Source of the DNA: Apostichopus japonicus
Lineage: Eukaryota; Echinodermata; Holothuroidea; Aspidochirotida; Stichopodidae
NCBI RefSeq assembly: GCF_037975245.1
Contig: NC_092576.1
Span: 30,606,611 to 30,670,610 of the forward strand
DNA length: 64,000 bases
Direction of reading: 5' to 3'
The position numbers and the translations under genes were made by a program. The notes under the pieces are model-generated. The model worked only from the letters and a program-made list of their open reading frames with translations, did not search any database and had not been told where the DNA came from. Positions 1 to 10,760 of the stretch are shown here, piece after piece; within the stretch, counting starts at the first letter, position 1, and the number at the start of each line of letters is the position of its first letter.

Positions 1-520
1 CCCATTTCATGCACAAAAGTTCATAATTAAATTGAGGTACAATCTGATAGTGATTTTTTGGTTAATAACTTGATTTTATATACGTAGTAAATACAGTTGA
101 CTGAAATATTGCGTAGATGTAGGTCCCCCATATTTGAGTTCATGAAGCATTGGCATGACCACTTGATATATGTATTTTCGAACTTTTGGAGGGTAACATC
201 GGAGCCACGCGATTCATTGTCGCCTGCTGGTGAAGCAATTTAAAACAAACCTAAAAAATATGGCATTGAAAAATCAATTCCTGTTCAACTCCCATTTAAG
301 AACTTTAATCATTTTCCTACCTACTTTTGCATGTGCCATCTCGTGTATGCTAGTTTTATGACAAGGGCCGTGGATACATATGATATGAAAACCTGCAGTC
401 TGTATGGAACAGTGTTCATACCCAAATATTCATAGGTAAATGCTCACGTTGCTTTTCTAAAACAGCTAATGTTTCATTTGCATGCCACTTGTGTACGCCG
501 TAACGGTTCTTCAACGCTAC

Positions 521-1080
521 TCAGTCTTGGAATGATCGAATGTTACCCATTCTTTCATTACTTGGGTTTACCTTTTGCTTACTAAACCTCTGACAAAAAG
601 AGCAATAAAACCATGGAACTGTCGAACCATATTCATTACAAACTGCACACGGTGCCATTGTATTGCCGTCATCTGGTATCCTACACGTGCAAAATATTCC
701 TTCTGTCAATATCTGTATTCGCCGTCTTTTCATGGATCTGTTCAAAGCTCCACCGAAAGGTAACATTTGCAAATCAATCAGGTTATTAATTAACTCTTGC
801 CACATGGTACCCTCGTCATAGTGCATCTTCGTTGGGTCTTTAAGTGCAAACACACCACATGAAGAATTGTCAGTCTGCTGAATAACATTCATTACGTGGA
901 TAAATAATTCCGATTCCTTAGTTTGCAAAAGTATTTGGCAACCCCCTTACACCTGATGAAATGTACAGTCTGTTTTGTCCTGCATTTATTATGATATCAT
1001 TTATCCATTTCTTTTCGACAAGTATCGTTCTTTTATCTTCAGTTAGATGTAAGTGTGATAACCACATGGCAGGCTTACTC
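521..1080 (-). pseudogene. Ulp1-like (C48-type) cysteine protease with C-terminal PHD-like zinc domain, broken
   Basis: Minus-strand translation shows an N-terminal piece (about 1080 to 960) with a Ulp1-type signature, EKKWINDIIINAGQ, followed after a frame change by QQTDNSSCGVFALK, which carries the catalytic Gln and Cys pattern of SUMO/adenovirus-type proteases (Q...SCG.F). A Cys-rich tail follows (CTCRIPDDG, CAVCNEYG, FYCSFC), resembling a degenerate PHD finger. The middle of the protease fold, where the catalytic His and Asp should be, is missing, so the protein cannot be active. It lies immediately downstream, on the same strand, of a Polinton-type DNA polymerase and was probably carried by the same element, although a separate insertion is possible. 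Domain identity is from motifs only. Confidence 0.7.
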
Positions 1081-1129
1081 TTTGTTATTATTACTCTCTG
1101 CGGCTTTGGCGAAGTAGGCTCGTCGCCTC

Positions 1130-1990
1130 TCTTCCTTGTGTCGTCTTTGCCCGTGTTATGGTGTTTCTTCTACTTTACTTTGGATCGATTTGATAAGTCA
1201 AGTCCCCGAGGTAATCCCCGGTGGGTGGTTCCCATTCCCCTGGCTTAGTAACATAGATTATACTATCTGTGTCTAACTATACAACCCTTTCCTGCACACG
1301 ATCGAGTACATCGTACAAACGCAGCAAATTCCTGGTTCTCTTTGTAACAAACTCAAGTCGTGACAACCTGGGTCACGACTTCGGTTTTTCCAAAATCTGA
1401 CCGCTGCCCGAATTTTCCCCAAAAGTTGTTCAACATTAGTTTAGGTAGTGCTCTGAGCCCAGGACTATAGTTAATTTCTTTGAATCTAATTCAATGCCCT
1501 CGTTTGCTGCATAATCTGCAATGTACTTGTCTCGATCGTCTGCATTGACGCGCCATGAAGACCAAACCTAGTGTTTGACTTTCAAAAACGTGTTCATGTA
1601 CTCCGTGAATAACCCGCCCGGTTTTTCGTTTCTTTTCATACTGTGCACTGTTTTCAAAATGCTATACAACTTAAACGTTAAAAATTTTGCAGCCTTTAGC
1701 AACCGCTTTCTGAACTTGAATGTGTGCAACTCAGACAAAGGGGAAACATAACTTTGTTATGTATTTTGACTGGGGAAAAGTGGGTGACATAATTTTCTGG
1801 GAGGCAGTATCTTACACCGCACTAATCCATACTACTGAGACGTATCGTGTCATACATAAATCAGTCTTGGCTGATACATTGGATAGGAGCAACTCTTGTT
1901 TACATCGTCATGCAATGTTTTAAAGGGTCAACGGCGGCTCGCATGTCTTTCTTTGTAATTTCCATGAAGAATTTACATTGAAGATAAAGA
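1130..1990 (-). pseudogene. Polinton/Maverick type-B DNA polymerase, C-terminal half, degraded
   Basis: Read on the minus strand, in several frames, this gives the palm and motif series of protein-primed family-B polymerases as in Polintons: FPLCLSC near 1740-1755, GGLFTEYMNTFLKVK near 1590-1625, SPGLRALPKLMLNN running into FWGKFGQRSDFG near 1400-1470, then the catalytic LDTDSIIYV at about 1256-1276 and KPGEWEPPTGDYLGDL just after it. A TAG stop (1277-1279) sits one codon before the LDTDS motif, and there are frame changes near 1470 and between 1340 and 1300, so this is a dead copy. The exonuclease half should lie above 2000 but I cannot read it. Family assignment rests on the PTGDYLGDL and FWGKFGQR strings. 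Confidence 0.85.
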
Positions 1991-2393
1991 ACGTCTCACA
2001 GATACAGTTTCCTTTTCAATTTCACTTTCGTACCAACTCATAAACTCTTGCTTTTAGACAAATATGTTACAGTATGTACGTACCGCTTACCACCACTTCT
2101 TACTATCTTCGGTATAGAACGTAAAATGATCACGTATGTGCGTAATACGTAATAAATATTAAGTACGTACGTTATAATTGTTTGTTTTTTTACCATGTCC
2201 TCTCTAGATATTTGTACATACGTGTCTGAAGCGACCATCATACAATGTGTTGTCATAATGACAATATTAATCTTTGTCGCAAAAAACCGTTTGGTTCAAG
2301 AAAAAAAAAATACTCTCCGTCGTGGAGAAAAAAAAAAATGTTTCCCTGTCGTTTAATCTCAGCCTTTGAAATCACTTCGGGGGACTAAACCGC

Positions 2394-2588
2394 TTAAAAA
2401 GTTAGTTCACAATGGCGACCAAAATTTAAAAGTTTACAGTTCTGGAATACCACACTTTCCTTGGGGAATCCCGCATAATCATGTAATTCTTTCGATAATC
2501 CGAGCTGTGTACTTGTATCCTTTTTATTTTGACTTAGGGTGATTTTGCCTACCGGTTTACTCAATTCCTTTGGCATATTTAACTTCAA
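2394..2588 (-). other. small unrecognised ORF next to the Polinton remnant
   Basis: A 64-codon minus-strand ORF rich in Lys and Ser, just beside poly-A tracts at 2300-2340. It resembles no family I know. It may be a leftover of the neighbouring Polinton or chance coding potential. Confidence 0.15.
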
Positions 2589-2633
2589 CGCACGACATTA
2601 AACCAGATATTTGGTCGTAGAAATGACTTTATT

Positions 2634-3728
2634 GTTCAGTTCAGTTCTCGTGGAGTGCGGACGTGTTTTCGGCTGCTCTCCACCTTTCGTTAACCACGCC
2701 TTTATTGTGTTTTTACGTTGGCCCTTCATTAGTTTACAGTTTGTTTTAGTGTAGTTTGTGTGTTTTGGGTTTGTTTTGGTTTGTGTATAGGTGCGTGGTT
2801 TTGCCACACCCCTAGCTGCCATGGCGGCTCGCCGTGACAGCAAAATCGTATTGTTGAGTCCCCGTACAAGTTTTTTCAGTTTTGCCTTCTGTTGGTTTAA
2901 AGGTCCCTGGAGAGGTTGACGCGCTTCAGGGTAAACCTCTCCGGGGTATGAATTGTTTTGGTGTACGGTTTACGTCCATGTGTTGGAGGGAGTTGAGGGA
3001 CTGAAGGTCACACCGTATGACAGTTCGGTGTGGGTGACAGTGCTCCATCTCCCTCTGGACATGTCTGAACAGGTTGTTGTGCGGACACTGGGGCGTTTTG
3101 GGAAAGTGACCGGCTACGAGGAGCCGGAATTCCTTGAATGTAAGGGTGACAAGACCGGGACTAGACGAGTTACAGTCGAAGTCAAGTCCGAAATCCCCTC
3201 TACCTTGTGGGCTAATGGGCACAGGGCCCACATTGCATACCCGGGCCAGCCTCGCACTTGTTGGAGGTGTGGGCTGGAAGGGCATGAGGCCAGGTTGTGC
3301 CCGACCAAGCGGTGTAGCCGCTGTTTACAGGTTGGGCATACCCTGGCGCGAGAGTGGCTAAGGGCGTGGTTGAAGCGGTCCCTGTCCCGGCCTCTGACAC
3401 CGTACCACATGATGCTCCTGTCATCGCCCCTGTGTCCGACACTAGCGCCCCAATGGAGGCTTTGTTCCCCCTTTCGTGTCCGACCTCTCCCCTGATCGAA
3501 CTTGCCGAGACTGCCAGCCTGCCCACTCAGGCAGAGCAGGACAAAACGGCGAAGATGGTACTAGCGGAGTGGCACGCGGCGCAGGATGCCGCTTGTACTG
3601 GTTCACCGGTAGCTACGCCCGCTATCGGTGATACTAGTCGGGCCCCGAGTCCACCGGCCCAAGAGACATTAATCGAGTGGCCCTTCCACCCTACCCGCAG
3701 CCGCTTCCGCTATACCGGACACGATGGT
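2634..3728 (+). mobile_element. LINE (Tx1-like ORF1 family) copy A: 5' UTR and truncated ORF1
   Basis: The element begins with GTTCAGTTCAGTTCTCGTGG, the same 5' end as the full copy at 27152. ORF1 starts at the ATG at 2821 (MAARRDSK). Compared with copy B it lacks a block after codon 12, a block near 2990, the third zinc knuckle (near 3350) and about 120 bp near 3672, and it stops abruptly at 3728 inside ORF1. Two CCHC knuckles remain (CWRCGLEGHEARLC, then CSRCLQVGHT). The deletions shift the frame, so no full ORF1 is made. Beyond 3728 the sequence turns into a different, minus-strand LINE remnant. ORF1 of such LINEs binds the element RNA; here it is defunct. Confidence 0.85.
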
Positions 3729-4756
3729 CCACACTACAACCGTAACACAAATTTAGTTTTCCTTTTCCTTCTTTCACTCCCCCTTTCCTGCCTCCTTCAT
3801 GACCATAACATCCTTCCCAGCACAGGTTCGTGTGGGAACATTGGAGGGCCCAGGGTCTTCCTCCACGACCTAGCTCTCAAGCACATCCGTGGCTACTCTC
3901 TTTTCCTCCTGTGGAATAGTGGCAACGGCAGGCTCCAGGGACCCGGATGGAGCTGTGAGTGTTGCGGCGGTGAACGCCGTCGAATCAGTCGGAGCCTCCC
4001 CTTCCGAATACGATCCTTGGGTCTATATCACATGCCGCCGTTGAACTGGTGGCCTAGCCCCAAACACAAAACATTTCAAGTTGGGACACTCCTTCATACG
4101 GTGGTCTCGGCCCCGATATGTTCCGAGCCCCAATCCGCAGGGTCAAGGGTATCATTGTCAAGTACAACCTTGTACTGTCGGTTACCGTTAAATATACTGG
4201 GATATTCTGGGTACACACACCATCGGGAGGCGACCACCTTCCCGTACATCCCCAAGGTAAACTTGACGATGTTGTGCTCGTTAAATACAGTAACAATACA
4301 GTAACATACGTGTGCTACGTTAAATACAGTAACCACGACAGTCGTTACTGTACGGCCCCACTGCTACCACTGGGCAACCGCAAAACCTTTACTCGCTTCA
4401 ATACTCGCTTCAATGCTCCCGTTTTGAACGTAACATCTACGGACATATTGGCCAGTACCTGCACTGCATCTAAAACAGACGCAACAGCACTCCGACACAT
4501 CAAAAACCTGCCTCTGAGTACAAACACCATCTGCACACCGAAGCAACCCACTACAGTTGCGCCTGATCGATGAGGCCATCGCCAGGCAAACGAAGAAGGG
4601 AAACTCACGGAATGCTAACACGCAAACCGTAAGGGGATTAGAGGGTAAACGCCTCTCTTGGGGGAGTGGAACGGGAAAACCACAAATCCGCTACAAAATA
4701 CAGGGCAAAAACAATCCTTTGGAAAACGCTCCAGTATAACAGCTGGTAATACGCAA
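3729..4756 (-). mobile_element. divergent LINE ORF1 remnant, opposite orientation
   Basis: On the minus strand, between about 4608 and 3990, the frames read like an ORF1 of the same general type as copy A but far diverged: MYGKVVASRWCVYPEYP, GNRQYKVVL, then TLRIGARN and a knuckle-like C..CG segment (CPNLKCFVFG / MFCVWG). This parallels LGRFGKVTGYEEPEF, TGTRRVRIEL, STLWANGH and CWRCG in copy B. Several frame changes make it a pseudogene. On the plus strand GTTAAATACAGTAAC-like motifs recur at about 4280-4340. The 5' end of this remnant (high coordinate) is fused to a U2 snRNA fragment. Homology to ORF1 is my reading of a degraded sequence, so confidence is moderate. Confidence 0.5.
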
Positions 4757-4782
4757 TGATCTTAGCCAAAAGGCCGAGAAGC
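4757..4782 (-). ncRNA. U2 snRNA 5'-end fragment (26 nt)
   Basis: The minus strand reads GCTTCTCGGCCTTTTGGCTA followed by AGATCA. This matches nucleotides 4-29 of the highly conserved 5' end of U2 snRNA, upstream of the branch-point-pairing segment. The usual first three bases (ATC) and everything after nucleotide 29 are absent, so this is a fragment and not a gene. It directly abuts the minus-strand LINE remnant. Confidence 0.8.
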
Positions 4783-4969
4783 AAGTGTCCTAGACCAGCG
4801 TCATAACATTTGTAATGTGTAAAAACTAGCTGTAGAAAAACATATCAAGTCACCACCTTACTATACTGTACCAAGGGCAGTCATTGTTTAGTCACCTAGG
4901 AAGGAAGCACCAATAAATAATAGGACAGCATACTGTTCGTATAAAAACCAAAAAGTAAAATGTAATAAG

Positions 4970-6400
4970 AATAATAATAACGGAGGGAGAGAGGTACCCT
5001 ATTTTACTGTATGAAACTCTTGTCACCAGTCATTTTTGGTTTCGATGATAATCGTAACCTTTGCAATCATGCGTGTGTGTGTGTGCGTTTGTGACGCCCA
5101 GCTTGTAAACACGATATCTCAAGAAGGGAAGCTTGGACAGTTCTCATATTTGGTACATAGGAGTATCTTATTGAGTACAAGAAGCCTATTGTTTTTGGTG
5201 TAGGTCAAATGTCACTTGGGGTCAAATAGTGAAAAGCTTGTAAACATGATATCTCAAGAAGCAAAGCTTGGATTGATTTCATTTCTGGTATGTAGGTTGA
5301 CCACATTAAGTACAAAAAGCCTATCGTTTTTGGTGGAATCGAAGGTCATTTAGGGTCACCAGGGGTCAACTTGTAAAAACCTTTTCATGATATACGGTAT
5401 CTCCCATCGTCCAGCCTATAAGTATATGACATGGGCGATTCGCCTCATAAGAATAGGAGAGCCTACTGACAATTGAAAATGATCTTACGGGCATCCGTAG
5501 ATTTGAATCTGAACTCGCGACAATATCCCCATTGACTTAAGTGTGTCGCTAGAAGTCCTGAATTGCTATGTACATATCTACATACATGTACAGTGTCTTC
5601 CAAGGCTTGCTTGCAGACCATAGATATATAAAAGTGCTAGAGCTACTTTAACACTTGTGACTCATCCGTATGGATATTTTGCTAAAGAGTTGATATGATT
5701 TCGATGGAATAGTGCAATTGAATGGCGAAGCATGCCTTCTGTAAAAAATATTTGTAGATCATTGGTAGTTCTGGTTGGATGTAAGTTGCACAGGTACAGT
5801 ACCACGAATTTCAAAACATTTCTTGGCCTGCTGCCAAGGAGAAACTAGGTCAAGCACCTGTCAACTTGAGATTTGCTTTTACTTCATGGAGTTGGCTGTA
5901 ATGTTGGCCTAGTTTTTCTCAACTTGTGAAAATACCATTGACAGGGTGTGACAAGGTTGATATTTTGGGACTAGTTGTGAATGGGGTAAGGGATTGTTTC
6001 AAAACATAACAGTCATGTGATCCAATGTCAACAAAGGTCAATCAGGGGTCAAAAACTAGTATTTTTGCAATAACTTGAGAACCAAATGTCCATTAAAGTG
6101 GGGGTGACGCTATTGTAATACAATAGTAGACCTGCATTTGGGTGACCTTTGACCTCAGGTTGACCTCCAGTGACCTGTATAAGCTTCTTTCAAGTTGATT
6201 CTTTGAACTTTTGTGGGCATATTCCACCTCTGCAACCTTAATGTGCGAAGTTATTAGAGATTTGGTTTGCTTTGTAATACTTGGTGCGCGGATTCATAAC
6301 ATTGAGTACAAGAACCCTACTGTTTTTAATGGAGGTGTGTATAACCACGCACAGACTGACCTGTGTTAGCATGCCATAGTGTTATTGTAACAGCTAGTTC
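4970..6400. repeat. dispersed repeat, AGGTCA/TGACCT-rich, with (TG)n
   Basis: Starts near a (TG)n tract (5072-5090) followed by GTGACGCCCAGCTTGTAAAC and CACGATATCTCAAGAAG, and contains many phrases such as GGTCAAATGTCA, AGGTTGACCTCCAGTGACCT and GGGTCACCAGGGGTCAAC. The same phrases occur at 35310-38237, so it is a diverged member of that family. I see no coding capacity. Confidence 0.7.
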
Positions 6401-6674
6401 TGGTTATACTTACAAGCAGAAGTCTAGTGCATTGAAGTCATCGAAACCTCAATGCATTTTGCATTCTGGTTTGGCTCACATATTATGGAGGAAACACCCA
6501 TAAATAACACAGCATATGTATAAAAAAAACAGTGAATGAAATCCAATTATAAATATTTTCATCACAATGTGTGGGTGATATTGGGGGGGGGGGCAATCGC
6601 CTGGTTGCTAAATTTGGAGGTATCTCAACAATACAGGTAAAACTTGTGTTTTAAGGTGCAGTGTTTGTTTTGCG

Positions 6675-6727
6675 ATCCAAAACATCACGGCCAAAAGGCT
6701 GTACCCAACCATACCATTCTGACAAAG
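6675..6727 (-). repeat. about 50 bp shared with the LINE 3' UTR at 25.45 kb
   Basis: The plus strand AAAACATCACGGCCAAAAGG ... ACCATACCATTCTGACAAA closely matches AAAACGTCACGGCCAAACGG ... ACCATCCCATTCTGACAAA at about 25458-25506, which lies in the 3' UTR of the minus-strand LINE. It is probably a remnant of that 3' UTR or of a SINE that shares it. Confidence 0.5.
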
Positions 6728-6959
6728 TTTGTTTTAACTGCAATCGAGATATGGTTACTGAGATACTGTATGACACCCCTTCGTCGCCAGAAACAAGTTC
6801 AGTGCGGTACTGTACAGGTACTATGTATACAAGCATAAACAAAGCTGGTCCTCCCACCACATTCTTTATAAATGTTGACAATAGCTGCCCATTCAAAATT
6901 CCACCTAACTTAACGCAAATTCAGAGAGAAACTTATGGCAGGCAATTCTAGAAGAGAGG

Positions 6960-7560
6960 TAAGGTAGCATATGCCGATGATATGCCCCATTGATTTTCAC
7001 ACTAAATCACAAATGTAATGTGTTCTCAAAGTTCTCACTAGTTAAACGCTACCCATAACCGGATAGCTGACAATATGGCCTTCAATGGCACTATGAATTT
7101 TCCATATCATGACCATGTAGATTTTTGGTATCAGAGCCAGTGAAGTTGTCGTCACTTGTAAACAAACCTCATCACTCAGTAGTAAAAAAAAAAAATCGAA
7201 TGCTGCTCTTGGGAGGCCTTAAGGGCTCTAAAATTGCCTCAATTTACGAAAATTAAGAAAACTCAAAGGAAGTTGCATTTGAAAAATAAATAACATTTTG
7301 GCCAATTGGGACAACCTTTGACCTTATCCTTGTTCAAGATTTGTTTTAAAACTTATCAGTCCACTATAAACCTTCATTACAATCCGTATATTTATATGTA
7401 GGTCAGTCAATACAAAAGTACCCAAAACTATGGCCAAATAACTTCATTGTACTCCTAAAAATATAGAGTAATAACATTGAAAGGTAAAGAAGTGAGCAGT
7501 GTAGAAAATGAATGGAAGTCTAACTAAATGGGTACATTTCCAAACGCAGAATGTGTGATC
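6960..7560. other. intergenic, nothing recognised
   Basis: AT-rich sequence with a poly-A tract near 7187. I see no gene, RNA or bounded repeat. Confidence 0.5.
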
Positions 7561-7599
7561 TACAATAATAAGGACGATAATTCATCATCTGACAAAGTA

Positions 7600-8096
7600 T
7601 CATCCTCTATTGCTTCAATAACTCATCTAGGGCTGTGTCATCGTCGTCTTCTGCAATGATGATGGGCATGTCCATTTCTTCGGAGACCTGGCAATCCTGA
7701 CCCATGACATAGATGGAACTATTGTAGGTTCATCCATGGGTGGAATAGCTACCTTGTCCTTGAATAGGGTGCACACCATGAATAGATCATGGTGTGCTTT
7801 ACTTACTTGCAAACTTAATATGGATCTCTCAACTGCACTGAGAGAATCCTTCTTTAAGGTCTCATTAATGTGCTGGCAATTTGAATTGTCAGTAGGGCAT
7901 TAGTTTCGGACCTGTATTTTACGTAAACGGCCTCTTCTACTATAAAAGTATTAGGGAAATCTATGGATGGCAATTTCGTGGTGTTGTAATTATTGTACGA
8001 TGTCACTGCTTTCTTCAGTTTGGATGATACAGTCTTCACCTGTATGCAGGGGCGTTGGCTATTTTCTGACCATCTATACAGTTGAAATAGAAACAA
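7600..8096 (-). other. possible decayed coding exon, family unknown
   Basis: Minus-strand frames give a Lys-rich stretch (KTVSSKLKKAVTSYNNYNTTK) leading to FIVEEAVYVKYRSETNA, a second stretch after a frame change (KAHHDLFMVCTLFKDK), and an acidic end (EDDDDTALDELL) near 7620-7660. This looks like a broken protein-coding segment, perhaps a transposase C-terminus, but I recognise no motif. Confidence 0.3.
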
Positions 8097-8159
8097 TTGT
8101 CATTTTCTACTTGCATATTTACTATTGCATTGAATCGAGCTATGCCCCATAGGTAAAAT

Positions 8160-9720
8160 TTATAACTTTTCATTAGTGCATGCGTTTAAGTGGACACGGG
8201 TGCAAACACAAAATTGGACTGTTGCAGGTAACTTTTCATCGATAATCACAAACGTTGACATGGTATGACTCTTAATTGTAGACTTTTTTTTCTATGCCCA
8301 CATGTCATTATGAATTTTTTTTTGGGAGTGCTGGAAAGGAAAAACATTAACATTTACAAGAAAAAGTATAAGAGGAAGGTTTCAAAGAGTAGGATAAGTA
8401 TGCGTCACTTGAAAGCCTGTTTGTGATGTACATGTTACAGTTATATATGTGCCTAAATTTGCGTGGAAAATGATATCAGCAAGTTCGTCCTCTACTTATA
8501 GTGGCTCAACACAAACTTTGGTATTCATGGATTCAGGATTGTCTATAATATATGAAATGGTAGTGGGCTTGAGAGATTTAATCGACACTTGTTTTGGAAG
8601 CCACAATTGTCACTAAATGTGTGGAACTTTTCTCCTTTTGCTCTTCACCAGAGAATCAAGGGTCAATTTAACAGTGCACACATAAATTGCCTCCATTTGG
8701 TTTGAATATACCGATCATCAACTCCTTAATCTGCATTGGAATATACTGTATATCACTGACAGCTTGCATCTTGTAATCTCTTCTCAGCATGCTAGGTTGT
8801 AGTCCACCACGCTGCTTGGGATGAGATTACATAATTGAAAGAAATAAGTCGTCCTATAGTTTACCAACCAAAAAGCCCCAATGAATTTATCACGAAAAAA
8901 AAGACAATAAAGGAGAAGACTTCAAATGGCTAATAGACGTACAAGTAGAAAAAGGACTTAAATAAAAACATACAGTGTGATGCATCTTGTGAAGCATGAA
9001 GAGGGAACATGTCACACCCATTATAGTCATGAATTTGCTGTAATTGGTAGTATTATATCAGATTCAACATGCTTTGGGGAATGTGTGAGAAGCGCTGTTA
9101 TTGCAATACCTCCTGTGAATGCAGTGTAACAGAACTGCACCTGGTGCAGCATACACGTGTATAACAAGCAGCATCTGCATGATGGACAGCGAGTTAGAAA
9201 TGTGGAATATATGCTTCCTGTGATTTTACAGAAAGAAAATGCATGCGTTCATGGCAACACATACCAGCATACTTATGGTTTCTTTTGCTGCACTGCCATT
9301 GTGTGTATTTGATTGAGATGTGATACACGCTTTCTGTCTTCAGTTCTCCGGAGAGAATGTAGATACATTCTATCAGTCCTTCCCCATCGTCGGCCACTCT
9401 CCATTAACTTAAAATGATCATTCATACTGAAATCAACGTAGAAAAAAAGAATAAAACGAGTTCAATAATTTCATAATCGACAAGGAATGTTTTCTGCACA
9501 ATAACAACAACAGCTATAATGACCATTAAATGATATAGGCTGATCACAACCGCCCCCCCCCCAAATAAAATAAAATAAAAAAGACTTCATGTTGACCTGA
9601 TACACCAAGTTGAATGAAAAGCCAATCATCTGCAATATTTTGACATCAAATTAGCCCGAAGTTTATACCCGATGAATTTCCAACTATTGTCATCAATGTT
9701 CATTATGTTCGTCAGGGTTC
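8160..9720. other. intergenic, nothing recognised
   Basis: Low-complexity AT-rich DNA with scattered poly-T and poly-C runs (9550-9560). The small ORF at 9194-9397 (minus) has no recognisable domain. Confidence 0.45.
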
Positions 9721-9732
9721 ATGAAGGCATAC

Positions 9733-9745
9733 CAATGTTTCATAC
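9733..9745. repeat. target-site duplication, left, of LINE copy D
   Basis: CAATGTTTCATAC occurs here and again at 10748-10760, exactly flanking the LINE fragment. A 13-bp direct duplication is a usual length for LINE target-primed insertion. The last few bases may be shared with the element (ATACCGGACACG). Confidence 0.75.
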
Positions 9746-10747
9746 CGGACACGATGGTCCCTAGTGGACCTCCTACTCCTGACAGGGAGGTCGGCTCGAT
9801 GAAAGTTGATGAGGAGCTAAGAACTCTGCTCGCTCCAAGGAAAAGGGGGAACACGGCTAGGTGCCTGAAAAGACCCGTATTGGGAACAAAACATCGTAGA
9901 TAGACACCTTATCCCTCGTCACCCTTAATGTGAATGGGTTGAGGGGTACCCCAAAAAAAGGTCTGTCGTCTGCTGTCGGGACGGCGTTCCCCGGGAGTTG
10001 GTTGTTGGGTGTGTGGGTTGTGTGGTCGTTACATGATATGTTTTTTTTCTGTTTGTGTTTTTGGGTTTTGCTTCTGTTGGCCCTTGGGTCCGTGTCCTTT
10101 TCACGTCACGTTAAACGCTACGTTAGTGAGAGATTTGTGTTTGTGGGTTTCAGTTGGGTTTTTGGTGGTTTTATAGGTGGTTGTTTTACAGACTGTGATT
10201 GTTTTTGGTTTTTGAGATCCCCACAATCACAATATCTACGAACTTTTCTTGGCATACTCCTGGTAGATAAAACAGAAGTCGCTCCTGGAGGAGGGGATCA
10301 AGATGGGTTGGTTCATTTTCATGCAGTCCTTCACACGGTGGTGGTATTAGGCATGGAATGAATAATTGAAGTGCTGCAGGAGTATGTAACCCATGTTGTG
10401 AGATTTCTATTGAAGAGAATAAATGGTTTAATAAAGACAGATGCATGTTCATTATATTATTAGACACATAAATACCAATATGCAGAGCTTTTCTTTTAAT
10501 TTCTTGTTGGATACAGGACCGATACACATGAGTAGCAGGCTGCACGGGTAATAGTAATGTTTTTGCTTTTGCTTTTATTGGCCTTTGGGTCCGTGTCCTT
10601 TTCGCGTCACGTTAAACGCTACGTTGGTGAGAGATTTGTGTTTGTGGGTTTCACTGGGGTTTTGGTTGTTGTTTTACAGACTGGGATTGTTTTTGGTTCT
10701 CTTGACCATTGATCCGTGTCCGTTTTCTTAGCACGTAAAAAGCACAG
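9746..10747 (+). mobile_element. LINE copy D: ORF1 tail, endonuclease start, rearranged 3' UTR
   Basis: 5'-truncated copy of the family seen at 27152. It begins at CGGACACGATGG in ORF1, reads to the ORF1 stop at 9901-9903, then retains the first codons of ORF2: DTLSLVTLNVNGLRGTPKK, the typical start of an apurinic-type LINE endonuclease (TLNVNGLR). ORF2 then ends abruptly and the 3' UTR starts at CTGTCGTCTGC. The 3' UTR appears twice, at about 10065-10217 and 10558-10740, separated by about 340 bp of unrelated DNA. The 3' end is CACGTAAAAAGC. The direct duplication of target DNA on both sides shows this entered as one unit. Confidence 0.8.
10218..10557 (-). other. 340-bp unrelated insert inside LINE copy D, with an open minus-strand frame
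   Basis: Placed between the two partial 3' UTR copies. The minus-strand frame is open for about 110 codons from the ATG at 10545 (MQPATHVYRSCIQQEIKRK ...) and contains PLLQERLLFYLPGVCQEKF. I recognise no domain. It could be host exon-like sequence picked up during insertion, or a fragment of another transposon. Confidence 0.4.
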
Positions 10748-10760
10748 CAATGTTTCATAC
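10748..10760. repeat. target-site duplication, right, of LINE copy D
   Basis: Second copy of CAATGTTTCATAC, immediately after the 3' end CACGTAAAAAGCACAG. Confidence 0.75.

Noticed and set aside
961-1248. 95-codon plus-strand ORF with hydrophobic N-terminus
   Set aside because: Lies antisense to the end of the Polinton polymerase and the Ulp1-like segment; composition is explained by those genes.
3354-4304. 316-codon plus-strand ORF
   Set aside because: The first part is LINE ORF1 copy A in its acidic region, and the rest runs antisense across the divergent LINE remnant; a join of two elements, not one protein.
4757-4782. A functional U2 snRNA gene
   Set aside because: Only 26 nt match; the branch-point-pairing region, Sm site and 3' stem are absent.
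5070-5095. (TG)n tract as a possible Z-DNA or regulatory element
   Set aside because: It is a fixed part of a dispersed repeat family and short here.
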